In this document: piece by piece, positions 47,244 to 55,353 of the stretch
Numbering within the stretch: position 1 is the first letter of the stretch
How the letters are laid out: every line of letters starts with the position of its first letter
Assembly (NCBI RefSeq): GCF_008086205.1
Contig: NZ_VSKK01000001.1
Location: forward strand, 1,798,001-1,862,000
DNA length: 64,000 bases
Direction: 5' to 3'
Source: Bizionia myxarmorum
GTDB lineage: Bacteria; Bacteroidota; Bacteroidia; Flavobacteriales; Flavobacteriaceae
Made by a program: the position numbers and the translations under genes
Notes under the pieces: model-generated
Seen by the model: only the letters and a program-made list of their open reading frames with translations
The model's database searches: none
What the model was told of the DNA's origin: nothing

Positions 47244-48617
47244 TTACAGGCAGAAGCCCCATACCGGTTTATTACTATTGGTTAACGCGCTTAAGTCGGC
47301 AAAATTAGTAGGTTCTGAGGCTATATGTATGACACACCAGCTGGTTAGGTTTTGGTTAAAGATGGTTGCACGAGAAAACATGCCATCCATAATTGTTACA
47401 CGACTTACATCCCAGTTGCTAATATTCCCGTTAAACGCAGTAGCATCACTAAACATGGAATGCATGTTTGTTACTTTGCCCACATTCCAATTGTTTAAAT
47501 TCTGATTAAAGGAAGTGGCACCGACAAACATACTGGTCATATCCGTTACTTGACTTACATTCCAGTTGCCAATGTTATTATTAAAGCTATTGGCACCACG
47601 AAACATGGCTCTCATACTTGTTACACTACTAACATCCCAGTTACCTATGTTTCCGTTAAAAGCGTCAGCTTCCCAAAACATATAACTCATATCTGTTACG
47701 TTGCTCACATCCCAGCCGCTTATATCACCATTAAAGTTGATGCTATCATAAAACATTTCACTCATATTTGTTACACTGCTCACATCCCAATTGCTTAAGT
47801 TTTGGTTAAAGTTTTCGGTATTACGAAACATTTCATTCATAGTTGTTACACTGCTCACATCCCAATTGTTCAGGTTTCCGTTAAAAACGGTAGCAAATAA
47901 AAACATATAATTCATATCCGTTACATTGCTTACATCCCAGCTGCTTATATTTCCGTTAAAAACGCTAGCATCACGAAACATAAAGCTCATATTTGTTACA
48001 CTGCTCACATCCCAATTGTTAAGGTCTTGGTTAAAACTGGAAGCCTTATAAAACATACGGTACATATTGGTTACGGCGCTTACATCCCAATGACTAATAT
48101 CTCCGTTAAAGTCCGTGTCATTTATAAATAAGTCTGACATGTTCACTATACCAGTGGTACAGGTAGTCTGGGCATTTTCAGGGGTAATTTGGTCTGCTGT
48201 ACGTTTGGTGTAGGTAATGCCATTTACAATACCTGATTCTCCCACAGCAGCGTCTGGTGCTTTTATAGTTACGCCGTTTTCTGCCAAATAAAACAGGTCT
48301 CTTATAAAGATAGCTGTTACGGTTTTAGCCTCATTTACATTAAGTTGAATAGGGTTTTGGGTACCGGTTACATCTCCTTGCCATTCTTTAAATGTCCAAC
48401 CGTTAGCTGGTATAGCTGTTATATTAATCTGTTGGTCTTTTTCAAATTCTCCGCTTTGTGGTGAGACTGTTCCGCCATTACTAGGTGAGGCATTTATAGT
48501 TACTTGATAGGTTGTTTTTGCAATGGCAACGTCATCGTCATTACTACAGCTGCTAAAGGCAAGGCCAATTAATAATAAGATTACTAATGGTTTCAAATTT
48601 ATTTTTAATGTTTTCAT
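47244..48617 (-). CDS. Surface lipoprotein with InlB-type B-repeat and ten DUF285 repeats
   Basis: The 457-residue lipoprotein (SSCSND lipobox, Cys24) has a bacterial-repeat domain of the InlB-B type (about residues 35-115; YQVTINASPSNGGTVSPQSG and WTFKEWQGDVTG), a short link, and ten tandem 25-residue units of the DUF285/BspA-like kind, consensus W(D/N)VSxVTxMxxMFxxAxxFNxN. It ends with WCVIHIASEPTNFADLSAL, a usual closing segment, and has no T9SS tail. Such proteins are exposed at the cell surface and often mediate adhesion; this is inferred. The units are similar at DNA level, so copy number may vary by recombination. Confidence 0.88.
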   Translation of the reverse strand: MKTLKINLKPLVILLLIGLAFSSCSNDDDVAIAKTTYQVTINASPSNGGTVSPQSGEFEKDQQINITAIPANGWTFKEWQGDVTGTQNPIQLNVNEAKTVTAIFIRDLFYLAENGVTIKAPDAAVGESGIVNGITYTKRTADQITPENAQTTCTTGIVNMSDLFINDTDFNGDISHWDVSAVTNMYRMFYKASSFNQDLNNWDVSSVTNMSFMFRDASVFNGNISSWDVSNVTDMNYMFLFATVFNGNLNNWDVSSVTTMNEMFRNTENFNQNLSNWDVSSVTNMSEMFYDSINFNGDISGWDVSNVTDMSYMFWEADAFNGNIGNWDVSSVTSMRAMFRGANSFNNNIGNWNVSQVTDMTSMFVGATSFNQNLNNWNVGKVTNMHSMFSDATAFNGNISNWDVSRVTIMDGMFSRATIFNQNLTSWCVIHIASEPTNFADLSALTNSNKPVWGFCL

Positions 48618-49228
48618 GGTTATTTTTTAATTGATTAATACTAAATGAACAGATAAAAATTATGATTTGTCAGAAACAAAAGTCCGACGGTAATTTCGTT
48701 TTATATTTGCGTTAATGATTCTTATTGCTTATTATTCAATTGTATAGCTGTTTTTTAAATAATAATTCCTTAAAAGCTAGTAATCCCATTTTTAGGTTTA
48801 TTATACAGTTTGAAAATAGTATTTCACTTAATTTATGATTTAAGAAGAGAATGGTTAACAGAAACTATAAACGAAATGTTTGTCTGAAGACTTTTTGTCC
48901 AAATCATTCTGGATAATCACTTAAAATTTATTGTTTTCGGTAACTAATCATGGATTTTTAAGAATGATAATATAAATGTTTGGACAGTGACTTAGCTACT
49001 ATTATAAATGTTTTTAAGGTAAGTATGATGTCTAAAATTTCAAACATGATTTGTGTTCGCAAGCTTAACAGGCACAACACCGATTTTTAACGCCTTGTAT
49101 AGTTTCAAAGCTTTCAAGGTTTTAACTCATCTTTTTTAAGAGTTGATTTTGAATTATTGAATAAAAACCTTCTTTATGTTTGTAGCAGCTTAATTATTAA
49201 AAAAAAATAAGAGTTGCTGAAAATTTTG
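48618..49228. other. Intergenic stretch upstream of the copper island
   Basis: Long AT-rich gap between the divergent lipoprotein gene (minus) and the HYC_CC_PP gene (plus). No ORF with coding character, hairpin terminator or recognisable RNA was found; it probably contains the promoters of both units. Confidence 0.45.
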
Positions 49229-49236
49229 TAACTTTG
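49229..49236 (+). promoter_or_regulatory. Probable -7 element of the HYC_CC_PP gene
   Basis: TAACTTTG matches TAnnTTTG and lies 8 bases before the ATG at 49245, implying a very short or absent leader. No -33 TTTG at the usual distance was seen. Confidence 0.5.
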
Positions 49237-49244
49237 CCGTGTAT

Positions 49245-49658
49245 ATGAAAAAAGTATTCCATAAAATAATGTCTTTGTCAATGGCTTTCGTCGTGTTATT
49301 TTCGACGATGTCTTTTGCTGTTGATATGCATTATTGTGGTGGTATTTTGATGGATTCAGCCATTTTTCAAAAAGTAAAAACTTGCGGTATGGAAATGGAA
49401 AAACCTTTATCTGAAGGCTGCTCTGTTACTAAAAAAAGTTGTTGTAGCGATGAACAATTGCTAGTTGATGGTCAAGATCAATTACAACTTCATGTTGATA
49501 AAATTTCTTTGGAACAGCAGGTTTTTATTGCATCTTTTATTTATTCATATGCTACCCTTTTTGAAGGTGTAGATAAAAATAATTCTTCTTTTGAAGACTA
49601 CAGACCACCACTTGTTTACAAGCAAATCTTCAAGCTTGACGAGACCTATTTAATCTGA
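49245..49658 (+). CDS. HYC_CC_PP family protein (probable copper-related secreted protein)
   Basis: The 137-residue product has a signal peptide (MKKVFHKIMSLSMAFVVLFS) and the three features that name the family: HYCGG just after the signal, KSCCSDE in the middle and YRPPLVY near the C-terminus. The function is not known. The placement immediately upstream of the cusA-type pump and the Cys/His pairs suggest metal handling in the periplasm. An in-frame GTG at 49239 precedes the ATG at 49245; the ATG gives the better signal peptide. It is the first gene of the copper island, about 130 bases before the pump. Confidence 0.8.
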   Translation: MKKVFHKIMSLSMAFVVLFSTMSFAVDMHYCGGILMDSAIFQKVKTCGMEMEKPLSEGCSVTKKSCCSDEQLLVDGQDQLQLHVDKISLEQQVFIASFIYSYATLFEGVDKNNSSFEDYRPPLVYKQIFKLDETYLI

Positions 49659-49787
49659 TTTTTAGTAGTTGGTTATCATGCAAATTGTTTTGTGTTAGAA
49701 CCTTGTTGTGTTTTGAGGTAGCCGTTTGGCTTCTTTTAAACCTTCTGTACTTTCTATTTTGTACTTACTACTAAAATCTTAACATTC

Positions 49788-52700
49788 ATGCTAAATAAAA
49801 GCATCAAATTCTTAATAGAGAATAAACTCGTAGCAGTTCTTTTGCTTGTCCTTTTTGTGGGATGGGGAACCGTAAATGCGCCATTTAATTGGGATACGGG
49901 ATTTTTACCAAGCAATCCTGTAGCAGTAGATGCCATTCCAGATATTGGTGAAAATCAACAAATTGTTTTTACCAAATGGGAAGGCCGCTCACCGCAAGAC
50001 ATTGAAGATCAAATCACCTATCCATTAACAACCTCTTTACTTGGTATTCCTGGTGTGAAAACTATTCGTAGTTCATCTATGTTTGGTTTTTCGAGTATTT
50101 ATATCATTTTTGAAGAAGATATTGAGTTTTATTGGAGTCGAAGTCGAATTCTAGAGAAACTAAATTCACTACCTAGCGGCCTATTACCAGAAGATGTTAA
50201 CCCTGCTTTAGGACCAGATGCCACAGGTTTGGGACAAATATTTTGGTACACATTAGAAGGTCGTGATGAAAATGGAAACGTAACCGGTGGTTGGGATTTA
50301 CATGAGTTGCGCAGCATCCAAGATTATTATGTCAAGTATGCCTTGTCGTCTGCAAGTGGGGTTTCGGAAGTGGCTTCTATTGGTGGCTATGTTCAGGAAT
50401 ATCAAATTGATGTGAATCCAGAACTCATGCGTCAATACAATATTGGATTAGACCAAGTTGTAAAAGCAGTTAAGCAAAGTAATAAAGACATCGGTGCGCA
50501 AACTTTAGAGATTAATCAAGCTGAATATTTAGTTCGCGGTTTGGGATACGTTAAGTCGGTTTCCGATATTGAAAATGCAGTTGTTACTTCTGAAGATTTT
50601 ACGTCTATAAAAATTAAAGACATTGGGAAAGTGGCGTTAGGACCTGCTGCAAGACGCGGAATTTTGGATAAAGAAGGCGCTGAGGTAGTTGGTGGTGTGG
50701 TAGTAGCACGTTATGGTGCCAATCCAATGGAAGTAATTAATAATGTTAAAGTACAAATCAATGAATTAAGTGCTGGTTTACCTTCAAAAGTATTATCGGA
50801 TGGCAGAACCTCACAACTTACTATTATTCCTTTTTATGACCGTTCAGAACTGATTCAAGAAACATTAGAAACACTTAATGAAGCCTTAACATTAGAAATT
50901 TTAATTACTATACTGGTTATTATCGTTATGGTATTTAATCTTCGTGCATCGATTTTAATTTCCGGATTATTACCCGTTGCCGTTTTAATGGTGTTTATAG
51001 CTATGAAACTTTTTGATGTGGATGCGAATATTGTGGCATTATCGGGAATTGCAATTGCCATTGGTACCATGGTGGATGTGGGAGTCATACTTTCCGAAAA
51101 TATCATACGTCATCTCGATGAAGAAGATGGTAAAGAACCTATAAACACGGTAGTTTACAATGCTACAAAAGAAGTTTCTGGTGCTATTGTAACAGCAGTT
51201 ATGACTACCATTATTAGTTTTATTCCTGTCTTTACTATGATTGGTGCCGAAGGAAAACTGTTTAGACCTTTAGCATTTACTAAAACATTTGCCTTAACAG
51301 CCTCTTTGATTGTTGCTTTATTTTTAATACCGCCTTTTGCAGCTTTTTTATTCAGAAGAAAAAGCATTAAAAAGAGTTTTAGCTACATGATAAATATAGC
51401 TTTAATTGTAGCTGGAATTATCGCTGTTATTTATGGTTATTGGTTAGGTATTATCTTAATCGGCTTTGGCGTTGTTGGAATATTAAAACTTCAAGAAACC
51501 GTAAGCGAAAAGCAAGCCAACGGTATCAATATTATCATTTCGGCATTATCAATCGTGTTTTTACTAGCTGAATACTGGCGACCATTAGGTGTTGATAAAA
51601 GCATTTTTTGGAATCTGATTTTTGTAGGTATTATTTGTTTCGGATTATTAGGCGTTTTTACGCTGTTTAAAAATTACTATACACGTATTTTACGTTGGTG
51701 TTTAGATAATAAAATATTGTTTCTGTCTTTACCGACTGCTATTGTAATTGCTGGCTTTTTCATTATGAAAAATACAGGAAAAGAGTTTATGCCGTCGTTA
51801 AATGAAGGTTCTTTTCTGCTCATGCCTACATCTATGCCACATTCTGGTGTAGAAGAAAATAAACGTGTTTTACAACAGTTAGATATGGCCGTAGCCAGTA
51901 TTCCAGAAATTGAAACCGTTGTGGGTAAAGCTGGTCGCACAGAATCGGCTCTAGACCCTGCGCCTTTATCTATGTATGAGAATATTATTCAGTACAAATC
52001 TGAATATATGCTGAATGAAAACGGCGAGCGACAACGTTATAAAGTGAATGATGACGGTTTATTTGAATTGAAAGATGGACGTTTTATTGGAAATCCAAAT
52101 GCAACTGAAAATGGCACTTTGAGTAACGTTAAAAACTCGCAGCTAATCCAAGACATTGACGGTGAATTCTACCGCAACTGGCGACCAGAAATTAAATCGC
52201 CAGACGATATTTGGAACGAGATTGTTCGTGTAACCAAATTGCCTGGGGTAACATCTGCACCTAAATTACAGCCAATTGAAACCCGATTGGTCATGCTTCA
52301 AACCGGCATGCGTGCACCCATGGGAATTAAGGTTAAAGGTCAGGATTTAAAACAAATCGAAGCTTTTGGTGTAGAATTAGAAAACATATTAAAACAAGCC
52401 GAAGGTGTTAAAAAAGAAGCTGTTTTTGCAGACCGTATTGTAGGTAAACCCTATTTGTTAATCGATATTGATAGAGAAAAAATTGCCCGATATGGTATTA
52501 CCATTGAAGACGTTCAAAGTGTATTGCAAGTCGCCATTGGTGGTATGGTTTTAACGCAAACTGTAGAAGGTAGAGAGCGTTATGGCGTTCGCGTTCGTTA
52601 TCCAAGAGAATTACGTGCCAACCCAACGGATTTAGAGCAAATTTATATTCCTGTTGAAAAAGGAAGTCCGGTTCCTTTAAGTGAGTTAGCAACTATTCGT

Positions 52701-53495
52701 TACGAACAAGGGCCACAAGTTATTAAAAGTGAAGACACCTTTTTAGTCGGTTATGTATTGTTTGATAAGTTGGATGGTTTTGCGGAAGTGAATGTGGTTG
52801 AAGGTGCACAAGCTTTAATTAAAGATAAAATTGCTTCCGGTGAATTAATTGTCCCTAAAGGAATTAATTACCAGTTTACAGGAACGTATGAAAATCAGCT
52901 ACGAGCAGAAAAAACCTTATCGGTTGTGGTGCCTTTGGCATTGGCAGTTATCTTTCTAATTTTATATTTCCAATTCCGTTCTGTAGCAACATCATTGATG
53001 GTTTTTACAGGAATAGCAGTCGCCTTTGCAGGTGGTTTTATTATGATTTGGCTGTACGGGCAGGACTGGTTTTTAAACTTTAATTTCTTCGGAGAAAACT
53101 TACGAGATCTATTTCAAATGCATCCTATTAACTTAAGTGTCGCCGTTTGGGTTGGGTTTATTGCGCTTTTCGGAATTGCAACCGATGACGGAGTGGTTAT
53201 GGCAACTTATTTAACCCAAACCTTCGATAGGAATACACCAGATAACAAAAAGGAAATTAGAGCCTCTATTGTTGAAGCAGGAGAAAAACGTATTCGACCT
53301 TGTTTAATGACAACAGCAACAACCATATTGGCATTATTACCAATTTTAACCTCTACAGGACGTGGAAGTGATATTATGATTCCCATGGCAATTCCTAGTT
53401 TTGGAGGTATGCTAATAGCATTAATTACCTTATTTGTAGTGCCAGTCTTATATAGCTGGAGAGCGGAATCTCAACTTAAAAGAGCAACAAAATGA
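49788..53495 (+). CDS. cusA: CusA/CzcA-type heavy-metal efflux RND transporter
   Basis: The 1235-residue pump exports Cu(I)/Ag(I) or related ions across the envelope with adaptor and TolC partners. Recognisable are the RND core near LNKSIKFLIENKLVAVLLLV, KWEGRSPQDIEDQITYPLTT, the charged TM4 region GTMVDVGVILSENIIRHLDE, GMRAPMGIKVKG (with a metal-pathway Met), TDDGVVMATYL and RIRPCLMTTATT. Between the two halves an extra block of membrane segments (about residues 525-640) explains the length compared with about 1,040 residues for E. coli CusA; this insert is usual in Bacteroidota. The stop overlaps the TolC-like start (ATGA). Metal specificity is inferred from the island. Confidence 0.93.
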   Translation: MLNKSIKFLIENKLVAVLLLVLFVGWGTVNAPFNWDTGFLPSNPVAVDAIPDIGENQQIVFTKWEGRSPQDIEDQITYPLTTSLLGIPGVKTIRSSSMFGFSSIYIIFEEDIEFYWSRSRILEKLNSLPSGLLPEDVNPALGPDATGLGQIFWYTLEGRDENGNVTGGWDLHELRSIQDYYVKYALSSASGVSEVASIGGYVQEYQIDVNPELMRQYNIGLDQVVKAVKQSNKDIGAQTLEINQAEYLVRGLGYVKSVSDIENAVVTSEDFTSIKIKDIGKVALGPAARRGILDKEGAEVVGGVVVARYGANPMEVINNVKVQINELSAGLPSKVLSDGRTSQLTIIPFYDRSELIQETLETLNEALTLEILITILVIIVMVFNLRASILISGLLPVAVLMVFIAMKLFDVDANIVALSGIAIAIGTMVDVGVILSENIIRHLDEEDGKEPINTVVYNATKEVSGAIVTAVMTTIISFIPVFTMIGAEGKLFRPLAFTKTFALTASLIVALFLIPPFAAFLFRRKSIKKSFSYMINIALIVAGIIAVIYGYWLGIILIGFGVVGILKLQETVSEKQANGINIIISALSIVFLLAEYWRPLGVDKSIFWNLIFVGIICFGLLGVFTLFKNYYTRILRWCLDNKILFLSLPTAIVIAGFFIMKNTGKEFMPSLNEGSFLLMPTSMPHSGVEENKRVLQQLDMAVASIPEIETVVGKAGRTESALDPAPLSMYENIIQYKSEYMLNENGERQRYKVNDDGLFELKDGRFIGNPNATENGTLSNVKNSQLIQDIDGEFYRNWRPEIKSPDDIWNEIVRVTKLPGVTSAPKLQPIETRLVMLQTGMRAPMGIKVKGQDLKQIEAFGVELENILKQAEGVKKEAVFADRIVGKPYLLIDIDREKIARYGITIEDVQSVLQVAIGGMVLTQTVEGRERYGVRVRYPRELRANPTDLEQIYIPVEKGSPVPLSELATIRYEQGPQVIKSEDTFLVGYVLFDKLDGFAEVNVVEGAQALIKDKIASGELIVPKGINYQFTGTYENQLRAEKTLSVVVPLALAVIFLILYFQFRSVATSLMVFTGIAVAFAGGFIMIWLYGQDWFLNFNFFGENLRDLFQMHPINLSVAVWVGFIALFGIATDDGVVMATYLTQTFDRNTPDNKKEIRASIVEAGEKRIRPCLMTTATTILALLPILTSTGRGSDIMIPMAIPSFGGMLIALITLFVVPVLYSWRAESQLKRATK

Positions 53496-54721
53496 AACAC
53501 ATAAAATCACATATAAAAACCCTGTTAATTTTGAGTTCCTTTCTCTTTGTGCTTACCCTTCAAAGCCAAGAATTGAAAAGCCTCATTGACGAAGCATTAA
53601 CCAATAATCCAGAGATTAAAAAGTTTGATTTTCAGTATCAAATTGCTTCGGAAAAAGTAAATGAAGTCAACAGTTTACCAAACACCGAATTTAATGCAGG
53701 TGTTATGGCTATTGCACCGGAAATGGACATGCCTATGGAACGTTTTCGAGTCTCTGTCATGCAAATGCTGCCGTGGTTTGGTACTATTTCAGCAAGAGAA
53801 AACTATGCAACATCCATGGCAGACACGCAGTATATTGAAGTCACTATTGCCAAACGAAAATTAGCGCTTTCTGTTTCTGAATTTTACTATCTACTTTATG
53901 AAACAAGCGCCAAACAAGATGTGCTTGATAAAAACATAGCACTTTTAGAGTCTTATGAGCAGCTAGCGCTTAATTCCTTGGAAGTTGGAAAAGCATCGGC
54001 AGTAGACGTTTTAAGGTTACAGATTCGGCAAAACGAACTTATTCAGGAGAAAGACGTTTTAATTCAGCAAAACAAGGGGGTTCAAGCGGCTTTGAATAGT
54101 TTGATGAATCGCCAATATGATGTGGTTGTAACCGTAGTTGATTCCATGGGGATTCCCGAAGAAGACCCTTTTTATGGTTATGAAGCTTTGTCGGTAAATC
54201 CAGAGTTACTAAAATATGATAAGCTTTATGAGTCAGTTGAACAATCCGAATTACTAAATCAGAAAGAAGGTGGGCCGATGATTGGTTTTGGACTAGAATA
54301 TATCAATCAAGAAAATAGCCCTATGATTACCAACTCGTATAAAGATATGATTATGCCTATGGTTTCAGTATCTATTCCAATTTTCAGCAAAAAGTATACA
54401 TCTCAAACTAGACAAAACGATTTGCGAAAGTTAGAAATTCAATCCCAAAAAGATGACAGATTGAATATGCTAACCTCGGAATTATCAAAAGCTATTTCAC
54501 AGCGTAATCAGGCACGTATAAAATTCAATACACAAGAAAAAAACCTAAGGCAAGCTAAAAATGCCGAAGATATTCTGATTAGAAATTATGAAACTGGAAC
54601 CATTAATTTTAAGGATGTTTTGGATATTCAGGAATTGCAGTTAAAGTTTCAGATGGGACAAATTGAAACCACAAAACTATATTATGTGCAATCCGCTTTA
54701 ATTAATTATTTAATCAAATAA
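53492..54721 (+). CDS. TolC-family outer-membrane efflux protein
   Basis: The 409-residue protein (signal peptide up to about residue 25) has the long alpha-helical hairpins of TolC-like channels (LKSLIDEALTNNPEIKKF; SLEVGKASAVDVLRLQIRQNELIQEK; ILIRNYETGTINFKDVLDIQ). It would form the outer-membrane duct for the CusA-type pump, with which it is translationally coupled by a 4-base overlap. No separate CusB-type adaptor follows. Confidence 0.9.
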   Translation: MKHIKSHIKTLLILSSFLFVLTLQSQELKSLIDEALTNNPEIKKFDFQYQIASEKVNEVNSLPNTEFNAGVMAIAPEMDMPMERFRVSVMQMLPWFGTISARENYATSMADTQYIEVTIAKRKLALSVSEFYYLLYETSAKQDVLDKNIALLESYEQLALNSLEVGKASAVDVLRLQIRQNELIQEKDVLIQQNKGVQAALNSLMNRQYDVVVTVVDSMGIPEEDPFYGYEALSVNPELLKYDKLYESVEQSELLNQKEGGPMIGFGLEYINQENSPMITNSYKDMIMPMVSVSIPIFSKKYTSQTRQNDLRKLEIQSQKDDRLNMLTSELSKAISQRNQARIKFNTQEKNLRQAKNAEDILIRNYETGTINFKDVLDIQELQLKFQMGQIETTKLYYVQSALINYLIK

Positions 54722-54723
54722 CT

Positions 54724-55290
54724 ATGGTACAAGACTTCTACATAAAGAATATGGTATGTGATCGGTGTATCAAAGTATTACAGGATGAATTAAAGGAAAA
54801 GAATTTCGAATTACTCGAAATTGAATTAGGGAGAATAAAGCTGAATATTCTAGCTGCTGAAGACAAAGAAATTTTGGTTTCCATCTTGGAGAAAAATGGA
54901 TTTTCATTAATTGACAGTCCAGAAAAACAGTTAGTAGAGCTCGTGAAAATCGAGTTGATTAAGTTATTGAAGCGTTTACCTTTAGATATAAAGGAGAAGC
55001 TTTCGGCTTATCTCGAAAGAAAACTCAATAGAGAGTATTCTAAAACAAGCAAGTTGTTTTCTGTAACTGAAGGCATAACCATTGAGAAATATTTTATCAA
55101 ATTGAAAATTGAAAAAGTAAAAGAACTCATTGAAAATCAAGAGCACAATTTCACTGAAATAGGTCAGCTCCTTAATTATAGCAATATTAATCATTTAAGC
55201 AGGCAGTTTAAAAATGAAACTGGTATTAACCTAACTGATTATAAGTCAGAACAGAAAAACAACCGCACACCTTTAGACCGAATTATATAA
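54724..55290 (+). CDS. HMA-like domain fused to AraC-type DNA-binding domain (copper-responsive regulator candidate)
   Basis: The 188-residue protein begins with a heavy-metal-associated fold carrying CxxC (Cys12, Cys15 in MVCDRCIKVL), then a linker, and ends with an AraC helix-turn-helix (about residues 115-175; KVKELIENQEHNFTEIGQLL, NINHLSRQFKNETGINLTDY). It starts 2 bases after the TolC-like gene. The likely role is to sense Cu or Ag directly and regulate the island; this is inference from the domain pair and position. Confidence 0.82.
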   Translation: MVQDFYIKNMVCDRCIKVLQDELKEKNFELLEIELGRIKLNILAAEDKEILVSILEKNGFSLIDSPEKQLVELVKIELIKLLKRLPLDIKEKLSAYLERKLNREYSKTSKLFSVTEGITIEKYFIKLKIEKVKELIENQEHNFTEIGQLLNYSNINHLSRQFKNETGINLTDYKSEQKNNRTPLDRII

Positions 55291-55353
55291 CTATAAACCA
55301 ATATTATGACACAAATAGCCAAACACAAATGTTAATTTTATAGAAAATAATCA

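Noticed and set aside
47206..47798. Plus-strand frames opposite the DUF285 lipoprotein
   Set aside because: They are antisense shadows of a strongly repetitive gene; the repeated composition keeps them open.
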